Of a stretch of 64,000 bases of DNA, positions 46,291 through 55,426 are shown in pieces. The notes under the pieces are model-generated. The model worked only from the letters and a program-made list of their open reading frames with translations, did no database searches and was not told the DNA's origin. The first letter of the stretch is position 1. Each line of letters starts with the position of its first letter. The stretch spans positions 62,001 through 126,000 of the forward strand of contig NZ_JANUBZ010000008.1 in NCBI RefSeq assembly GCF_024808665.1, given 5' to 3'. Position numbers and translations under genes: made by a program. Source of the stretch: Mucilaginibacter empetricola (GTDB lineage Bacteria > Bacteroidota > Bacteroidia > Sphingobacteriales > Sphingobacteriaceae).

Positions 46291-46998
46291 TTACAGATGG
46301 AGACTGTCTGGATTAGGAATGAAATTCATAAACGCCTGAAATTTAGCATAGTAATTTTGCATATTGAGTTGATAGTAATATGCGCCACGTTTTGAGCCGG
46401 CTTTATCTTTATCGGCTAATTTTATTAATAAGCCTGTTGCCAAAACTCTTTTGCTAAAGTTTCTTTTGTCAATTGTAGTGTTAAAAACGCTTTCGTATAG
46501 CGTTTGCAGCTGCGGAATAGTAAACCTGGTTGGTAAAAGTTCAAATAAAATAGGGTGCATTGCCGCCTTGTAGCGGATGCGTCTTTTTGCTGCTTCAACC
46601 ATGTCCTGGTGATCAAAAACCAGTTTTGGGGCACGTTTTAACGGGAACCATTCTGCGTGATAGTCATTACTTAGCTGTGTTTCGTACTTATGGATATCAA
46701 TAAGGGCAAAGTAGGCCACTGATGCTGTCCGCTCAATAGGATCGCGGGTGGTACTTCCAAATGTGTGCAATTGTTCCAGATAGACCCCCTCTAAACCAGT
46801 TAATTGCTTTAATATACGGTTTGCCGCCTGATCTATGCTTTCGTTAAACTGTACAAAGCCTCCCATTAAACTCCAGTTGCCTTTTTCGGGATTAAATGCT
46901 CTTTTTATTAAAAGGATCTTTAAAGTTTCACCGTCAAATCCAAAAATAATGCAGTCAACTGCTAATAACAGACGGGTTTGTTTGGAATACTTTTGCAT
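46291..46998 (-). CDS. araR: Nudix-fold AraR-like transcriptional regulator
   Basis: This 235-residue protein has an N-terminal Nudix domain (IIFGFDGETLKILLIKRAF, WSLMGGFVQFNES) and a C-terminal winged helix (about 145-215, FTIPQLQTLYESVFNTTIDK). The Nudix catalytic motif is degenerate: from Gly47 the helix reads ESIDQAANRILKQLTG, so the REUXEE glutamates are replaced by Ile62, Gln65 and Leu66. A dead Nudix domain joined to a winged helix is the layout of NrtR-family regulators, including the Bacteroides arabinose repressor AraR, where it binds L-arabinose. Its position directly upstream of araBDA supports this role. Confidence 0.88.
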   Translation of the reverse strand: MQKYSKQTRLLLAVDCIIFGFDGETLKILLIKRAFNPEKGNWSLMGGFVQFNESIDQAANRILKQLTGLEGVYLEQLHTFGSTTRDPIERTASVAYFALIDIHKYETQLSNDYHAEWFPLKRAPKLVFDHQDMVEAAKRRIRYKAAMHPILFELLPTRFTIPQLQTLYESVFNTTIDKRNFSKRVLATGLLIKLADKDKAGSKRGAYYYQLNMQNYYAKFQAFMNFIPNPDSLHL

Positions 46999-47389
46999 TT
47001 TTTTAATAAATGGCTTTTAGATAGGATTTGGCAAATGTAATGTATTGTAAAATATATGAAAGTAAGATACATATTTTATTAAAAAAAATGTATTTGAGCT
47101 TCATATAGAAGGATTAATAATGTAGAAAATACATTTTATTTATTAAAATATTTTTTATTGTTTATTTAACAATTAAAAAATAATATTTTAATGCGATCCT
47201 TATAGGCTGTTATAAACAGCCTATAAACAATAAACCAATGCAAAAAGGGATGCAACGGATAGTGCATTGATTTACAACTGAAATCATCGTCTTTAAACTA
47301 ACAAAATATACTTACTTAAAAAATACTATTTTAGTCCTAAAAATTGAACGGTCCAGATGTCTGTCCTGTCGGTTAAATTAGTATCATAA
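46999..47389. promoter_or_regulatory. AT-rich divergent control region between araR and the Kelch-SARP gene
   Basis: This 391-bp, very AT-rich stretch has no gene. It contains several ATGTAT/ATACAT half-sites near araR (47041-47046, 47067-47072, 47088-47093, 47129-47134), two of them in the inverted pair AAAATGTATTT (47085-47095) and AAATACATTTT (47127-47137). A separate perfect palindrome lies at 47200-47226. Confidence 0.5.
47200..47226. promoter_or_regulatory. 27-bp perfect palindrome / hairpin
   Basis: TTATAGGCTGTT (47200-47211) and AACAGCCTATAA (47215-47226) are exact reverse complements around a 3-nt centre. It lies in an AT-rich gap, follows no gene and has no T-tract, so it is more likely an operator or leader hairpin than a terminator. 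Confidence 0.6.
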
Positions 47390-49933
47390 ATGCTAAACGT
47401 TTATAAGACTTTACTGCAAAATTCATACAAAGCAGTATTTCTTTTTATTCTTGTTTTCTACGCTTCGAATAGCAAAGCCCAAGGCTTAATATTCAATTCG
47501 AACGATAGTTTATTGACAAAGCGCACTTCGCTGCAGGTGTTCGGTCCCGAAGTGCCTGTATTTAAAAATCATTTGTCCATCAGTTTCGATCTGTCGCTAT
47601 GGGATAACGATCACTTAGGTTATGTATTTATTTTGGCAGATAAAGATAATTCTTATAGCCTAAGCTACCTGTACAGGGATGGTGCCGGTTACCTCAATTT
47701 TAATATCGACAGAAAGAGCAATAAGATAACAATACCATTGCAGGCTTCATTACTCAAAAAAGAAAATTGGATGAAGGTGAGGGTTGATATGGACCTGATA
47801 AATGATAAAGTTAGCGTTTATATTAATGGTGTAGTTTATAAAGAAGATCACTTTGGTTTTAAAGATCAGATTGCCGGCAACCTGGTGTTTGGTAAAAATC
47901 AATATTATACCGAAGTGCCTAATATGGCTATTAAAAACCTGAAGGTTGGCGATGGCGAAAAAAATTATAGTTTTCCGTTGGATGAATGGAAAGGTAACCA
48001 ATTGCACGATCAGGAAGGAGATGTAACCGGCTCAGTTGAAAATCCTGTTTGGCGTATCAATGAGTCCTATTTTTGGAAACCGGCATATTCGCAATTTTTT
48101 AGAGAAGTTGCCGGATTGAATTTTAATACCACCAATCAAAGTTTATTTATATTCAAAAAAGACTCGCTGGTTACATTTGATTCCGAGTTAAAACGGCTAA
48201 CTGCTACCCCCTATAAAAATAAACTGCCTGTTTCGCTAGTGCTGGGTAAGAGCATTTTTAATGCTAAAGAGAACAAATGTTATATCTATGAATTGTTTGA
48301 TATAGCCAAAGGAATGCCGAGCGTAGCATCTCTTAATATGGATATGAATGATCTGCGATGGGAAACTATAGGTAAAACCATATTACCGCAGCAACAGCAT
48401 CACCATAATGCCTTTTATGATCTTAAACGGGATACTTTTTACATTTTCGGCGGCTATGGTGGATATAAATACCATAATACATTTTTAAAATACGACAGAA
48501 CAGCAGACCAATGGGAAAGAGTGTTTTTTAAGGGTGATACTATAATGCCGCGGTTTTTTGCGGCCATTGGTAATTCAGATAATCCGGATGAACTTTTTTT
48601 ATTCGGCGGTTATGGTAATGAATCTGGTAACCAGGTAGTGGGAGGTAAGCAGTTTTATGATCTTTACCGTATTAATTTAAAAGATCATACCGTTAAAAAA
48701 TGCTGGGCCATGCATCCAAACGGCAAAGATGTATTTGTGCCTGCAAACAACCTGGTTCTTTCTGCAGATAAAAAGTATTTTTATGCCTTGTGTTATCCGC
48801 ATGAAGTTGCCAAAACCGAAATAAAGCTTTTTAAGTTCGCTATTAAAGATGGCTCCTACGAAGTTGTAAGTGCGCCGATACCAGTAACGTCCGAACGGAT
48901 AGAATCTGATATTAACCTGTTTTTTAACCATAACACCAATGAATTTTATTGTACTATTCAGGAGTTTACTGATAGAATAAATTCAAGCATAAGAATATAT
49001 TCATTGCTGGCCCCGCCTGTTAGCAGTGTGAGTTACTTAAAGTCGCTTGCTCCCCAAAAAGGACCGTACAGCTTGTGGATCAGTATTGGCATACCTGCTG
49101 TCGGGCTGCTGCTGATTGCAATAACCATATTAACGCGATATAAAAGGCGTCCAAAAACTTCAATCACTGAGCCTGAAAAAGAGACATCCTTACCGGTTGA
49201 AAAAAAGAATGCAGAACATAGAAAAAACGCAGTACACCTATTGGGTGAATTTTTAGTTTTTGATAAAAATAGCAGAGATATTACTTACTTATTTAGCCCT
49301 AAGATTAAACAATTATTTATACTGATACTATTAAACAGCCGGAATGGTATTGGTATCACATCAAAAAAAATATCTGCCACTTTGTGGCCCGAAAAAGATG
49401 TTGCTAAAACCAAAAACATAAAGGGTGTTACTTTTAATCATTTAAGAAATAGTATCAGCGATATAGATGGAATAGAACTGGCATTTGTAAATGATAATTA
49501 TCTGTTTAAAGTTACAGCGGATTTCTTTTGCGATTATCTGCTTATAAACAGCTTAATTAAAGAAATTGCAAATAATGATCAGCTATTATTAACCCATTTT
49601 GATACTATTTCGCGCGGTACGCTATTGAGCGATATGCATGACCAATGGCTGGATGAATTTAAAAATGAGTACGAAGAGCAGTTAACACTGGTTCTTCTGC
49701 CAGAATTAAAGCGTTATTATGACGCTGGCGATGCAAAGATGGTGCTTGAACTTGCCAAAGTAGTATTGGATACCGACCCCTTTAATGATACTGCATTAAA
49801 ATATCAGCTTAAAGGCCTTAGAAAATTGAAAGGGATAGACTACTCGCGAAAGATATATGACCAGTTTGCTGCAGAATATAAAAAATCATTCGGGACAGAA
49901 TATCCTATCAGCTTTGATAAAATAATTCAATAG
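47390..49933 (+). CDS. Membrane one-component regulator: periplasmic LamG-like/Kelch sensor, one TM helix, cytoplasmic SARP-like module
   Basis: This 847-residue protein has a signal or anchor segment (about 13-31). Residues ~45-200 form a beta-sandwich resembling LamG/concanavalin domains (HLSISFDLSLWDNDHLGYVF). Residues ~235-545 are beta-propeller-like with Kelch turns FGGYGG (353-358) and FGGYGNES (405-412). A single transmembrane helix lies at about 562-582, followed by positive residues YKRRPK. The cytoplasmic part has a winged-helix region (~615-708, ITSKKISATLWPEKD, GVTFNHLRNSIS) and a helical BTAD-like domain (~710-845). Winged helix plus BTAD is the SARP activator layout, normally soluble. 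A glycan-sensing propeller coupled directly to a DNA-binding output is unusual. It lies 314 bp upstream of a SusC/SusD locus on the same strand, its likely target. Confidence 0.8.
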   Translation: MLNVYKTLLQNSYKAVFLFILVFYASNSKAQGLIFNSNDSLLTKRTSLQVFGPEVPVFKNHLSISFDLSLWDNDHLGYVFILADKDNSYSLSYLYRDGAGYLNFNIDRKSNKITIPLQASLLKKENWMKVRVDMDLINDKVSVYINGVVYKEDHFGFKDQIAGNLVFGKNQYYTEVPNMAIKNLKVGDGEKNYSFPLDEWKGNQLHDQEGDVTGSVENPVWRINESYFWKPAYSQFFREVAGLNFNTTNQSLFIFKKDSLVTFDSELKRLTATPYKNKLPVSLVLGKSIFNAKENKCYIYELFDIAKGMPSVASLNMDMNDLRWETIGKTILPQQQHHHNAFYDLKRDTFYIFGGYGGYKYHNTFLKYDRTADQWERVFFKGDTIMPRFFAAIGNSDNPDELFLFGGYGNESGNQVVGGKQFYDLYRINLKDHTVKKCWAMHPNGKDVFVPANNLVLSADKKYFYALCYPHEVAKTEIKLFKFAIKDGSYEVVSAPIPVTSERIESDINLFFNHNTNEFYCTIQEFTDRINSSIRIYSLLAPPVSSVSYLKSLAPQKGPYSLWISIGIPAVGLLLIAITILTRYKRRPKTSITEPEKETSLPVEKKNAEHRKNAVHLLGEFLVFDKNSRDITYLFSPKIKQLFILILLNSRNGIGITSKKISATLWPEKDVAKTKNIKGVTFNHLRNSISDIDGIELAFVNDNYLFKVTADFFCDYLLINSLIKEIANNDQLLLTHFDTISRGTLLSDMHDQWLDEFKNEYEEQLTLVLLPELKRYYDAGDAKMVLELAKVVLDTDPFNDTALKYQLKGLRKLKGIDYSRKIYDQFAAEYKKSFGTEYPISFDKIIQ

Positions 49934-50247
49934 CCAAACCCGGATTGGCGTTTTCTTCGTGTAAAAATTATTCCTTTAAATCGCCCTTTCCATTCAATAT
50001 TTATGGCGTTTCTATTTTACGCGCTGCTCAACTGCGCTTCCGTTTTTTTTTATTACTTAGTGTACTTTATACAACTTTAGTTACAGTTAGTATAATGTTA
50101 CGGTTAATAAAATTATTAGCAGATTAACCCATTTTTTAACCCATTTTTTAATACCCCACTGTTAACATTGTGTACCGAAACTCAGGATATACCAATTAGT
50201 CCGGAGCGGTGCATAAGCATTTTTAAACCTATTTAACCTATTTATTT
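49934..50247 (+). promoter_or_regulatory. Promoter region of the fourth susC
   Basis: This 314-bp gap has no convincing gene; the 60-codon frame inside it looks spurious. It holds two tandem copies of TAACCCATTTTT (50125-50136 and 50137-50148) followed 14 bp later by TAACATTG (50163-50170), a 7-of-8 match to the -7 box. Direct repeats just upstream of the core promoter are the usual SARP binding arrangement. Confidence 0.5.
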
Positions 50248-53200
50248 ATGAGGAAATTTTTTACTTGTCGAAGCCGGCTATTAAATTTTTATTCGGCTAA
50301 AATTAAAATTGTGTTTTCACCACATCTCCTCCCTTTGTTGCTGGGAGTGCTGATTTCCGCTTCTGTTTTTGCCCAAAATCCAGGCAAAATACAGGGTACA
50401 GTGTATGATGAAAAGGGAGAGACACTGCCCGGGGTTTCTGTGGCACTAAAAGGAACCGAAGCCGGAACCATTACCGATTTAAATGGTAAGTTTTCTATCA
50501 ACGCAAGCCAAAAGCAGACCCTTTTATTTTCTTTTATTGGTTACGTTACCAAAGCAGTGGTGATAAAAAATGACGAGCCTATTAATGTAACCCTGGTTTC
50601 TAATTCTTCCGCTTTAAATGAGGTGGTGGTAGTAGGGTATGGATCGCAAAAGAAAGCCTCACTTACAACTGCGGTGTCGTCAATAGATAGCAAGGATATT
50701 GTTGATACTAAAAATGAAAACGTTGAAAACATGCTGACCGGTAAAATTGCCGGTTTGCAGGTGGTACAAAACACCGCCGAGCCCGGCGATTTCAACAACA
50801 ATATTGCTATCCGTGGATTTAATCAGAACCCCAATGCATCAGGTAATCCGTTAATTGTAATTGACGGCGTTGAAATGCCTGATTTTAACGTTACCGGTGG
50901 TAATGGCGATAACTCCAGTTCTACCAGCAATATTTTATCACGGCTTGATCCGAACGACATTGAAAGCATATCAGTTTTAAAGGATGCTTCTTCGGCGGTT
51001 TATGGTGTTAAAGCGGCCAACGGGGTAATTTTGGTTACCACCAAAAAAGGTAAAAAGGGCTCGCTTCAACTTAGTTATTCGGGCACATTTGGCTCACAAG
51101 TGCCATCGGGCTTACCAAAACCTGTTGATGCTGTAGATTACATGACCTTGAGTAACCAATTATCTATGCACCAGGCCAATGGTGGAAGAATTGTTTATAC
51201 ACCGGCAGATTTCGCTGCTTATACCGATGGTAGTAAACAAAGCACCGATTGGTATGATGCGGTGTTCAAGAAATCGGCATTTCAGGAGCAACATAACCTG
51301 AGCGCTACCGGTGGAAATGAAAATACGACCTACCTTTTAAGCGGTGGTTTTACCGGTCAGGATGGTTTTTTAACCAGTAACGATCTAACTTACAAACGTT
51401 ATAACGTGCGCTCAAATATCACCAGCAAAATAGCGAAGAACCTTACGCTTAATTTGAACCTGAGTGCTATAATGGATCAAAAAAATGCGCCTTTACAATC
51501 TATTTGGTGGACTACAAGGGAAACCTGGCGCGAACTACCCACCCAAACTATTTATGCCAACAACAACCCTGCCTATTTAAACCTTGGCCTTGTTGACGGC
51601 GGAAACCCGGTAGCCTATGAAAATTCTGATGTTAACGGCTACAGTACACAAAACAACAAGTTTTTTAACGGGTTAATGAGCCTGGAATATAAACTGCCTT
51701 TTATTGATGGACTGACTTTAAAAGGTTTATACAGTTATAATGACCAGATACAAGACAATAAACAATTTGGAGAATCATACAACCTTTATAGTTATGATGC
51801 AGCAACAAGCACTTATAACCCAACTTTAACAGGCGCACCAAGCTATGTTCAAAGGCAGTATTATAATTATGTTCAAAATACCGACCAGCTATCACTGAAT
51901 TATAACCACACTTTTGGTGGTGTACACAACGTAACTGCATTATTGCTTTATGAAGGAAACGGACAAAGCGCGGATAACTTTGCCGCTTATCGCCAATTGG
52001 CTTTACCTGTTGACCAGTTATTTGCAGGTAATGCGCTTAACCAGAATGCAACACAGGATAGTAATGGACTGTACGATTACGCCAGCAATTCACTTGTAGG
52101 CAGGGTACATTACGATTATAAAGGCATTTATTTAGGCGAATTTAGCTTCCGCGATGACGAATCATCTAAATTTCCGCCATCACAAAAACGTGGCTTCTTC
52201 CCATCTGGCTCATTAGCCTGGAATATATCTGAGGAAGATTTCTGGAAAAATTCTTCGGCATTATCCTTTATAGACCAACTGAAGCTTCGTGCCTCATATG
52301 GTGTACTGGGTGATGATAATACTTTATATTATCAGTTCCTGCAGGGCTATTACTATCCGGCCAATGGCAACAATAACCAACTGCCAAGCGGATCGGTGTT
52401 CAATAATACATTTATAAACGCGGTACAAAGTACAAGCCTGCCCAATCCAAACATTGGCTGGGAAACATCGCATACATTTGATGCCGGCATAGATTTCGAT
52501 GCCTGGAAAGGACAATTGAATGTCACCTTTGATGTTTTCAGACGTGACAGATCTGGTCTGTTCTCATCCAGCGCCATACAGGTTCCTGATGTTTTAGGTA
52601 TAGGCTTGCCTCAACAAAATCTAAATGGCGACCGCACCCAGGGCTTTGATTTTGAAGTTGGTCACAGAGGGCATGTAGGTAAATTCAATTATAACGTGAG
52701 GGGTACATTCTCTTACGCCAACACCATGAACACCACCTACGTTGAGCCAAAATATGGTAACTCCTACCTCGACTGGCAAAATGATCAGGCTGGCAGAAAT
52801 GTTGGTTTGGCATGGGGTCTGGGAGGTTCAGGACAATATCAAAGTTATTCGCAGATTCTTAATAGTCCTACTTATGTTAACCGGGCTACAGTTGTGGGTG
52901 ATTATAATTACCAGGACTGGAATGGAGATGGACAGGTTGACGGCAATGATAACCATCCGATAGCGTACGTAGGGCCGCCAAAAATAACTTACGGCCTTAA
53001 TATCAGTGGATCATACAGTGCCTTTGATGTTAGTTTGCTGATACAGGGAACGGCTATGGTTGATGTATCATACATTGAACAATTGAATATCCCGCTTTGG
53101 GGTGGTGGCAGTGCCTTAACACAATTTATGAACGACTGGCATCCGGCTAACCCCAATGCAGACCCTTATAATCCCAATACGGTATGGGTACCAGGTAATT

Positions 53201-53475
53201 TTGCCTATACAGGTACCACCGCCAACACTAATTCAACATTTAACTACCAGAGCGCCGCTTATGTAAGGCTTAAAAGTGCCGAGTTGGGATACACTTTGCC
53301 TAAATCGGTATTAACACACTTAGGCATAAGAGGGGTGAGGCTTTTTGTTAACGGATATAACCTGCTTACCTGGACCAAATTGAAATATGTGGATCCTGAG
53401 CACCCTTCGGGCAGCTACGGTTATTTATATCCGCTTGATAAATTATTCAATGTTGGTTTAAATGTGAAATTCTAA
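50248..53475 (+). CDS. SusC/RagA TonB-dependent outer-membrane transporter
   Basis: This 1075-residue transporter has a long signal region ending at SVFAQ (about residue 43). A carboxypeptidase-D-like domain (KIQGTVYDEKGETLPGVSVA) leads to NEVVVVGYGSQKKASL, then the plug motif PLIVIDGVEMPD and ISVLKDASSAVYGVKAANGV, and the barrel. No STN domain is present, so control is expected from the upstream membrane regulator rather than from FecR. It opens the operon SusC-SusD-DUF3823 with gaps of 12 and 10 bp. Confidence 0.95.
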   Translation: MRKFFTCRSRLLNFYSAKIKIVFSPHLLPLLLGVLISASVFAQNPGKIQGTVYDEKGETLPGVSVALKGTEAGTITDLNGKFSINASQKQTLLFSFIGYVTKAVVIKNDEPINVTLVSNSSALNEVVVVGYGSQKKASLTTAVSSIDSKDIVDTKNENVENMLTGKIAGLQVVQNTAEPGDFNNNIAIRGFNQNPNASGNPLIVIDGVEMPDFNVTGGNGDNSSSTSNILSRLDPNDIESISVLKDASSAVYGVKAANGVILVTTKKGKKGSLQLSYSGTFGSQVPSGLPKPVDAVDYMTLSNQLSMHQANGGRIVYTPADFAAYTDGSKQSTDWYDAVFKKSAFQEQHNLSATGGNENTTYLLSGGFTGQDGFLTSNDLTYKRYNVRSNITSKIAKNLTLNLNLSAIMDQKNAPLQSIWWTTRETWRELPTQTIYANNNPAYLNLGLVDGGNPVAYENSDVNGYSTQNNKFFNGLMSLEYKLPFIDGLTLKGLYSYNDQIQDNKQFGESYNLYSYDAATSTYNPTLTGAPSYVQRQYYNYVQNTDQLSLNYNHTFGGVHNVTALLLYEGNGQSADNFAAYRQLALPVDQLFAGNALNQNATQDSNGLYDYASNSLVGRVHYDYKGIYLGEFSFRDDESSKFPPSQKRGFFPSGSLAWNISEEDFWKNSSALSFIDQLKLRASYGVLGDDNTLYYQFLQGYYYPANGNNNQLPSGSVFNNTFINAVQSTSLPNPNIGWETSHTFDAGIDFDAWKGQLNVTFDVFRRDRSGLFSSSAIQVPDVLGIGLPQQNLNGDRTQGFDFEVGHRGHVGKFNYNVRGTFSYANTMNTTYVEPKYGNSYLDWQNDQAGRNVGLAWGLGGSGQYQSYSQILNSPTYVNRATVVGDYNYQDWNGDGQVDGNDNHPIAYVGPPKITYGLNISGSYSAFDVSLLIQGTAMVDVSYIEQLNIPLWGGGSALTQFMNDWHPANPNADPYNPNTVWVPGNFAYTGTTANTNSTFNYQSAAYVRLKSAELGYTLPKSVLTHLGIRGVRLFVNGYNLLTWTKLKYVDPEHPSGSYGYLYPLDKLFNVGLNVKF

Positions 53476-53487
53476 TCAAAACAGATC

Positions 53488-55416
53488 ATGAAAAGATATA
53501 TATATACAGTATTAACAATTTTGGTAGTTTGTGCTTCCGCTTGTCGAAAGCTGGATATACCGCCACAAAATATCATCCAGGATCAGGATGTTTTTTCTAA
53601 CCCGGCCGGTATTCAGGCCTATATGGCACGTCTTTACAGTGAGTTACCGATTGAGGATTTCCGGTACTCACCACAACGAGGATTAAACTTTTTTTGGATC
53701 ATCAGCCCAACACCGGCAACTACAGGTGAAGCTTTGAGCCGCGATCAGACAAGCTCCATGCAGGAAAATTTTGGCGGCTGGAACTGGGACATATGGGGTG
53801 GATCTTATACCGTAATACACGATTGTGATTACTTTATTCAAACCATGCCATCTTACTCCAAAAACTTCAGTACGGCACAGGTAAATGCCTGGTTAGGCGA
53901 AGCGTATTTTATTAGAGGTATGACTTATTTTGGATTGGTAAAACGCTTTGGCGGTGTACCGATTGTTAACAAAACATTGACATATGTGGTAGGTACAAGT
54001 ACTGATGAGTTGAAAATACCACGCTCTTCTGAAAAAGCAGTTTGGGACCAGGTAGGTAGTGATTTTGATTTCGCGATAGCTAATTTACTCACCGTAAATG
54101 CTGATGACGCTGACGGTAGCAGGGCAAATAAATATGTTGCAGCAGCTTTTAAATCGAGAGCCATGTTGTATGCGGGTACTATTGCTAAATATAATACTAC
54201 CACGTTATTTGATGCCACGCAGACCCAACTTTGCGGTATACCTGCGAGCGCTGCGCCAGGCTATTTTCAGCAGGCATATGATGCTGCTAAAATGCTCGAT
54301 GGGGTTTATAGCCTGTATCTGAAGGCATGGTCGGCTACTGATAAAACAGCCCAGTACCAGAATTTTGTGAATTTGTTTTCTGATGCCTCAAGTCCTGAAA
54401 GCATATTTGTAAGAGAGTATCAATACCCTAATTCTGTTCACGGTTATGATGCCTATAATGTGCCGCGCCAACTGATCGGGCCAAATGGCTACTCGTCAGA
54501 AGTTAACCCGACCCTTAATTTTGTGGAGATGTTTGACGGTATCCCAAAAAACGCCGATGGTACTATCCAAAACCTTGGTTCAGATGGTAATTACAATTTG
54601 TATACCAACACCATGGATCTTTTTGCCAATGCAGAACCCCGGTTAAGGGCAACAGTAATACTGCCTGGCGATGTATTTAAGGGCCAAAGTATTGAGATAC
54701 GCCGTGGTATTTATACAGGCTCGTCAGCAGCAGGCATTAGTCCTTTGTTGCCCGCAGGTTCCAGGTCACAATACCCAACTACAAACCTAATACAATCAGC
54801 TACGGCAGGGCAAAATCCGTTCACCTTGCCAGACGGTACATTGATGAACCCAGCGGGACTAAGCGGTATTTTTACCGGCGATCAAACCTGCGCAATTTCG
54901 GGCTTCTCTGTAAGAAAATGGCTTAACCCTAACCTGGCTACATCACAGGTATTGGAGAATAACGAGACGCAAACCTGGATAGAAATGCGTTACGCCGAAG
55001 TTTTATTGAACCGTGCTGAAGCAGGATATGAGTTGGGCAATGCCGGTCAGAATGGGGCAGGTGCAGCGGACGCGTTTACCATAATTAATCAAATCCGTTC
55101 GAGAGCGGGCGCCATACCATTGGCAGGCGGAATGACTATTGATACTATCCGCAAGGAAAGAAGAAAAGAGCTGGCATTTGAAAATAAAACTTATTGGGAT
55201 TTAAAAAGATGGCGCATATTCAGCAAAGAACAAAATGGAACGATATACAGAATATTGATGCCTTTTTACTCATCGCAAGCCGGTAAGTATTTCTTTGATG
55301 CGCGCACCGACGAACGCAATGATGTTTATACCTATGACCCGAGATGGTATTATGAACAAATACCCCAGGGCGCTATATCAAAAAGCACAAACTTAGTTCA
55401 GAATCCAGGTTATTAA
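53488..55416 (+). CDS. RagB/SusD nutrient-uptake outer-membrane lipoprotein
   Basis: This 642-residue lipoprotein has lipobox CASAC (Cys19). It has the RagB/SusD features LGEAYFIRGMTYFGLVKRFG, YAEVLLNRAEAGYELG, INQIRSRAGA and RKERRKELAFENKTYWDLKR, and ends in LVQNPGY. It is longer than the usual ~500-550 residues because of loops in the middle third. It is 12 bp after SusC and 10 bp before the DUF3823 gene. Confidence 0.94.
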   Translation: MKRYIYTVLTILVVCASACRKLDIPPQNIIQDQDVFSNPAGIQAYMARLYSELPIEDFRYSPQRGLNFFWIISPTPATTGEALSRDQTSSMQENFGGWNWDIWGGSYTVIHDCDYFIQTMPSYSKNFSTAQVNAWLGEAYFIRGMTYFGLVKRFGGVPIVNKTLTYVVGTSTDELKIPRSSEKAVWDQVGSDFDFAIANLLTVNADDADGSRANKYVAAAFKSRAMLYAGTIAKYNTTTLFDATQTQLCGIPASAAPGYFQQAYDAAKMLDGVYSLYLKAWSATDKTAQYQNFVNLFSDASSPESIFVREYQYPNSVHGYDAYNVPRQLIGPNGYSSEVNPTLNFVEMFDGIPKNADGTIQNLGSDGNYNLYTNTMDLFANAEPRLRATVILPGDVFKGQSIEIRRGIYTGSSAAGISPLLPAGSRSQYPTTNLIQSATAGQNPFTLPDGTLMNPAGLSGIFTGDQTCAISGFSVRKWLNPNLATSQVLENNETQTWIEMRYAEVLLNRAEAGYELGNAGQNGAGAADAFTIINQIRSRAGAIPLAGGMTIDTIRKERRKELAFENKTYWDLKRWRIFSKEQNGTIYRILMPFYSSQAGKYFFDARTDERNDVYTYDPRWYYEQIPQGAISKSTNLVQNPGY

Positions 55417-55426
55417 AATAAAGAAG

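Noticed and set aside
47393-47402. TAAACGTTTA as a third LacI operator
   Set aside because: Only 10 bp are symmetric, it lies within the first codons of the Kelch-SARP gene, and it lacks the outer bases shared by the two strong sites.
49945-50127. 60-codon open frame between the Kelch-SARP gene and susC
   Set aside because: It overlaps the probable promoter region, has no recognisable motif and its hydrophobicity follows from AT-rich sequence.
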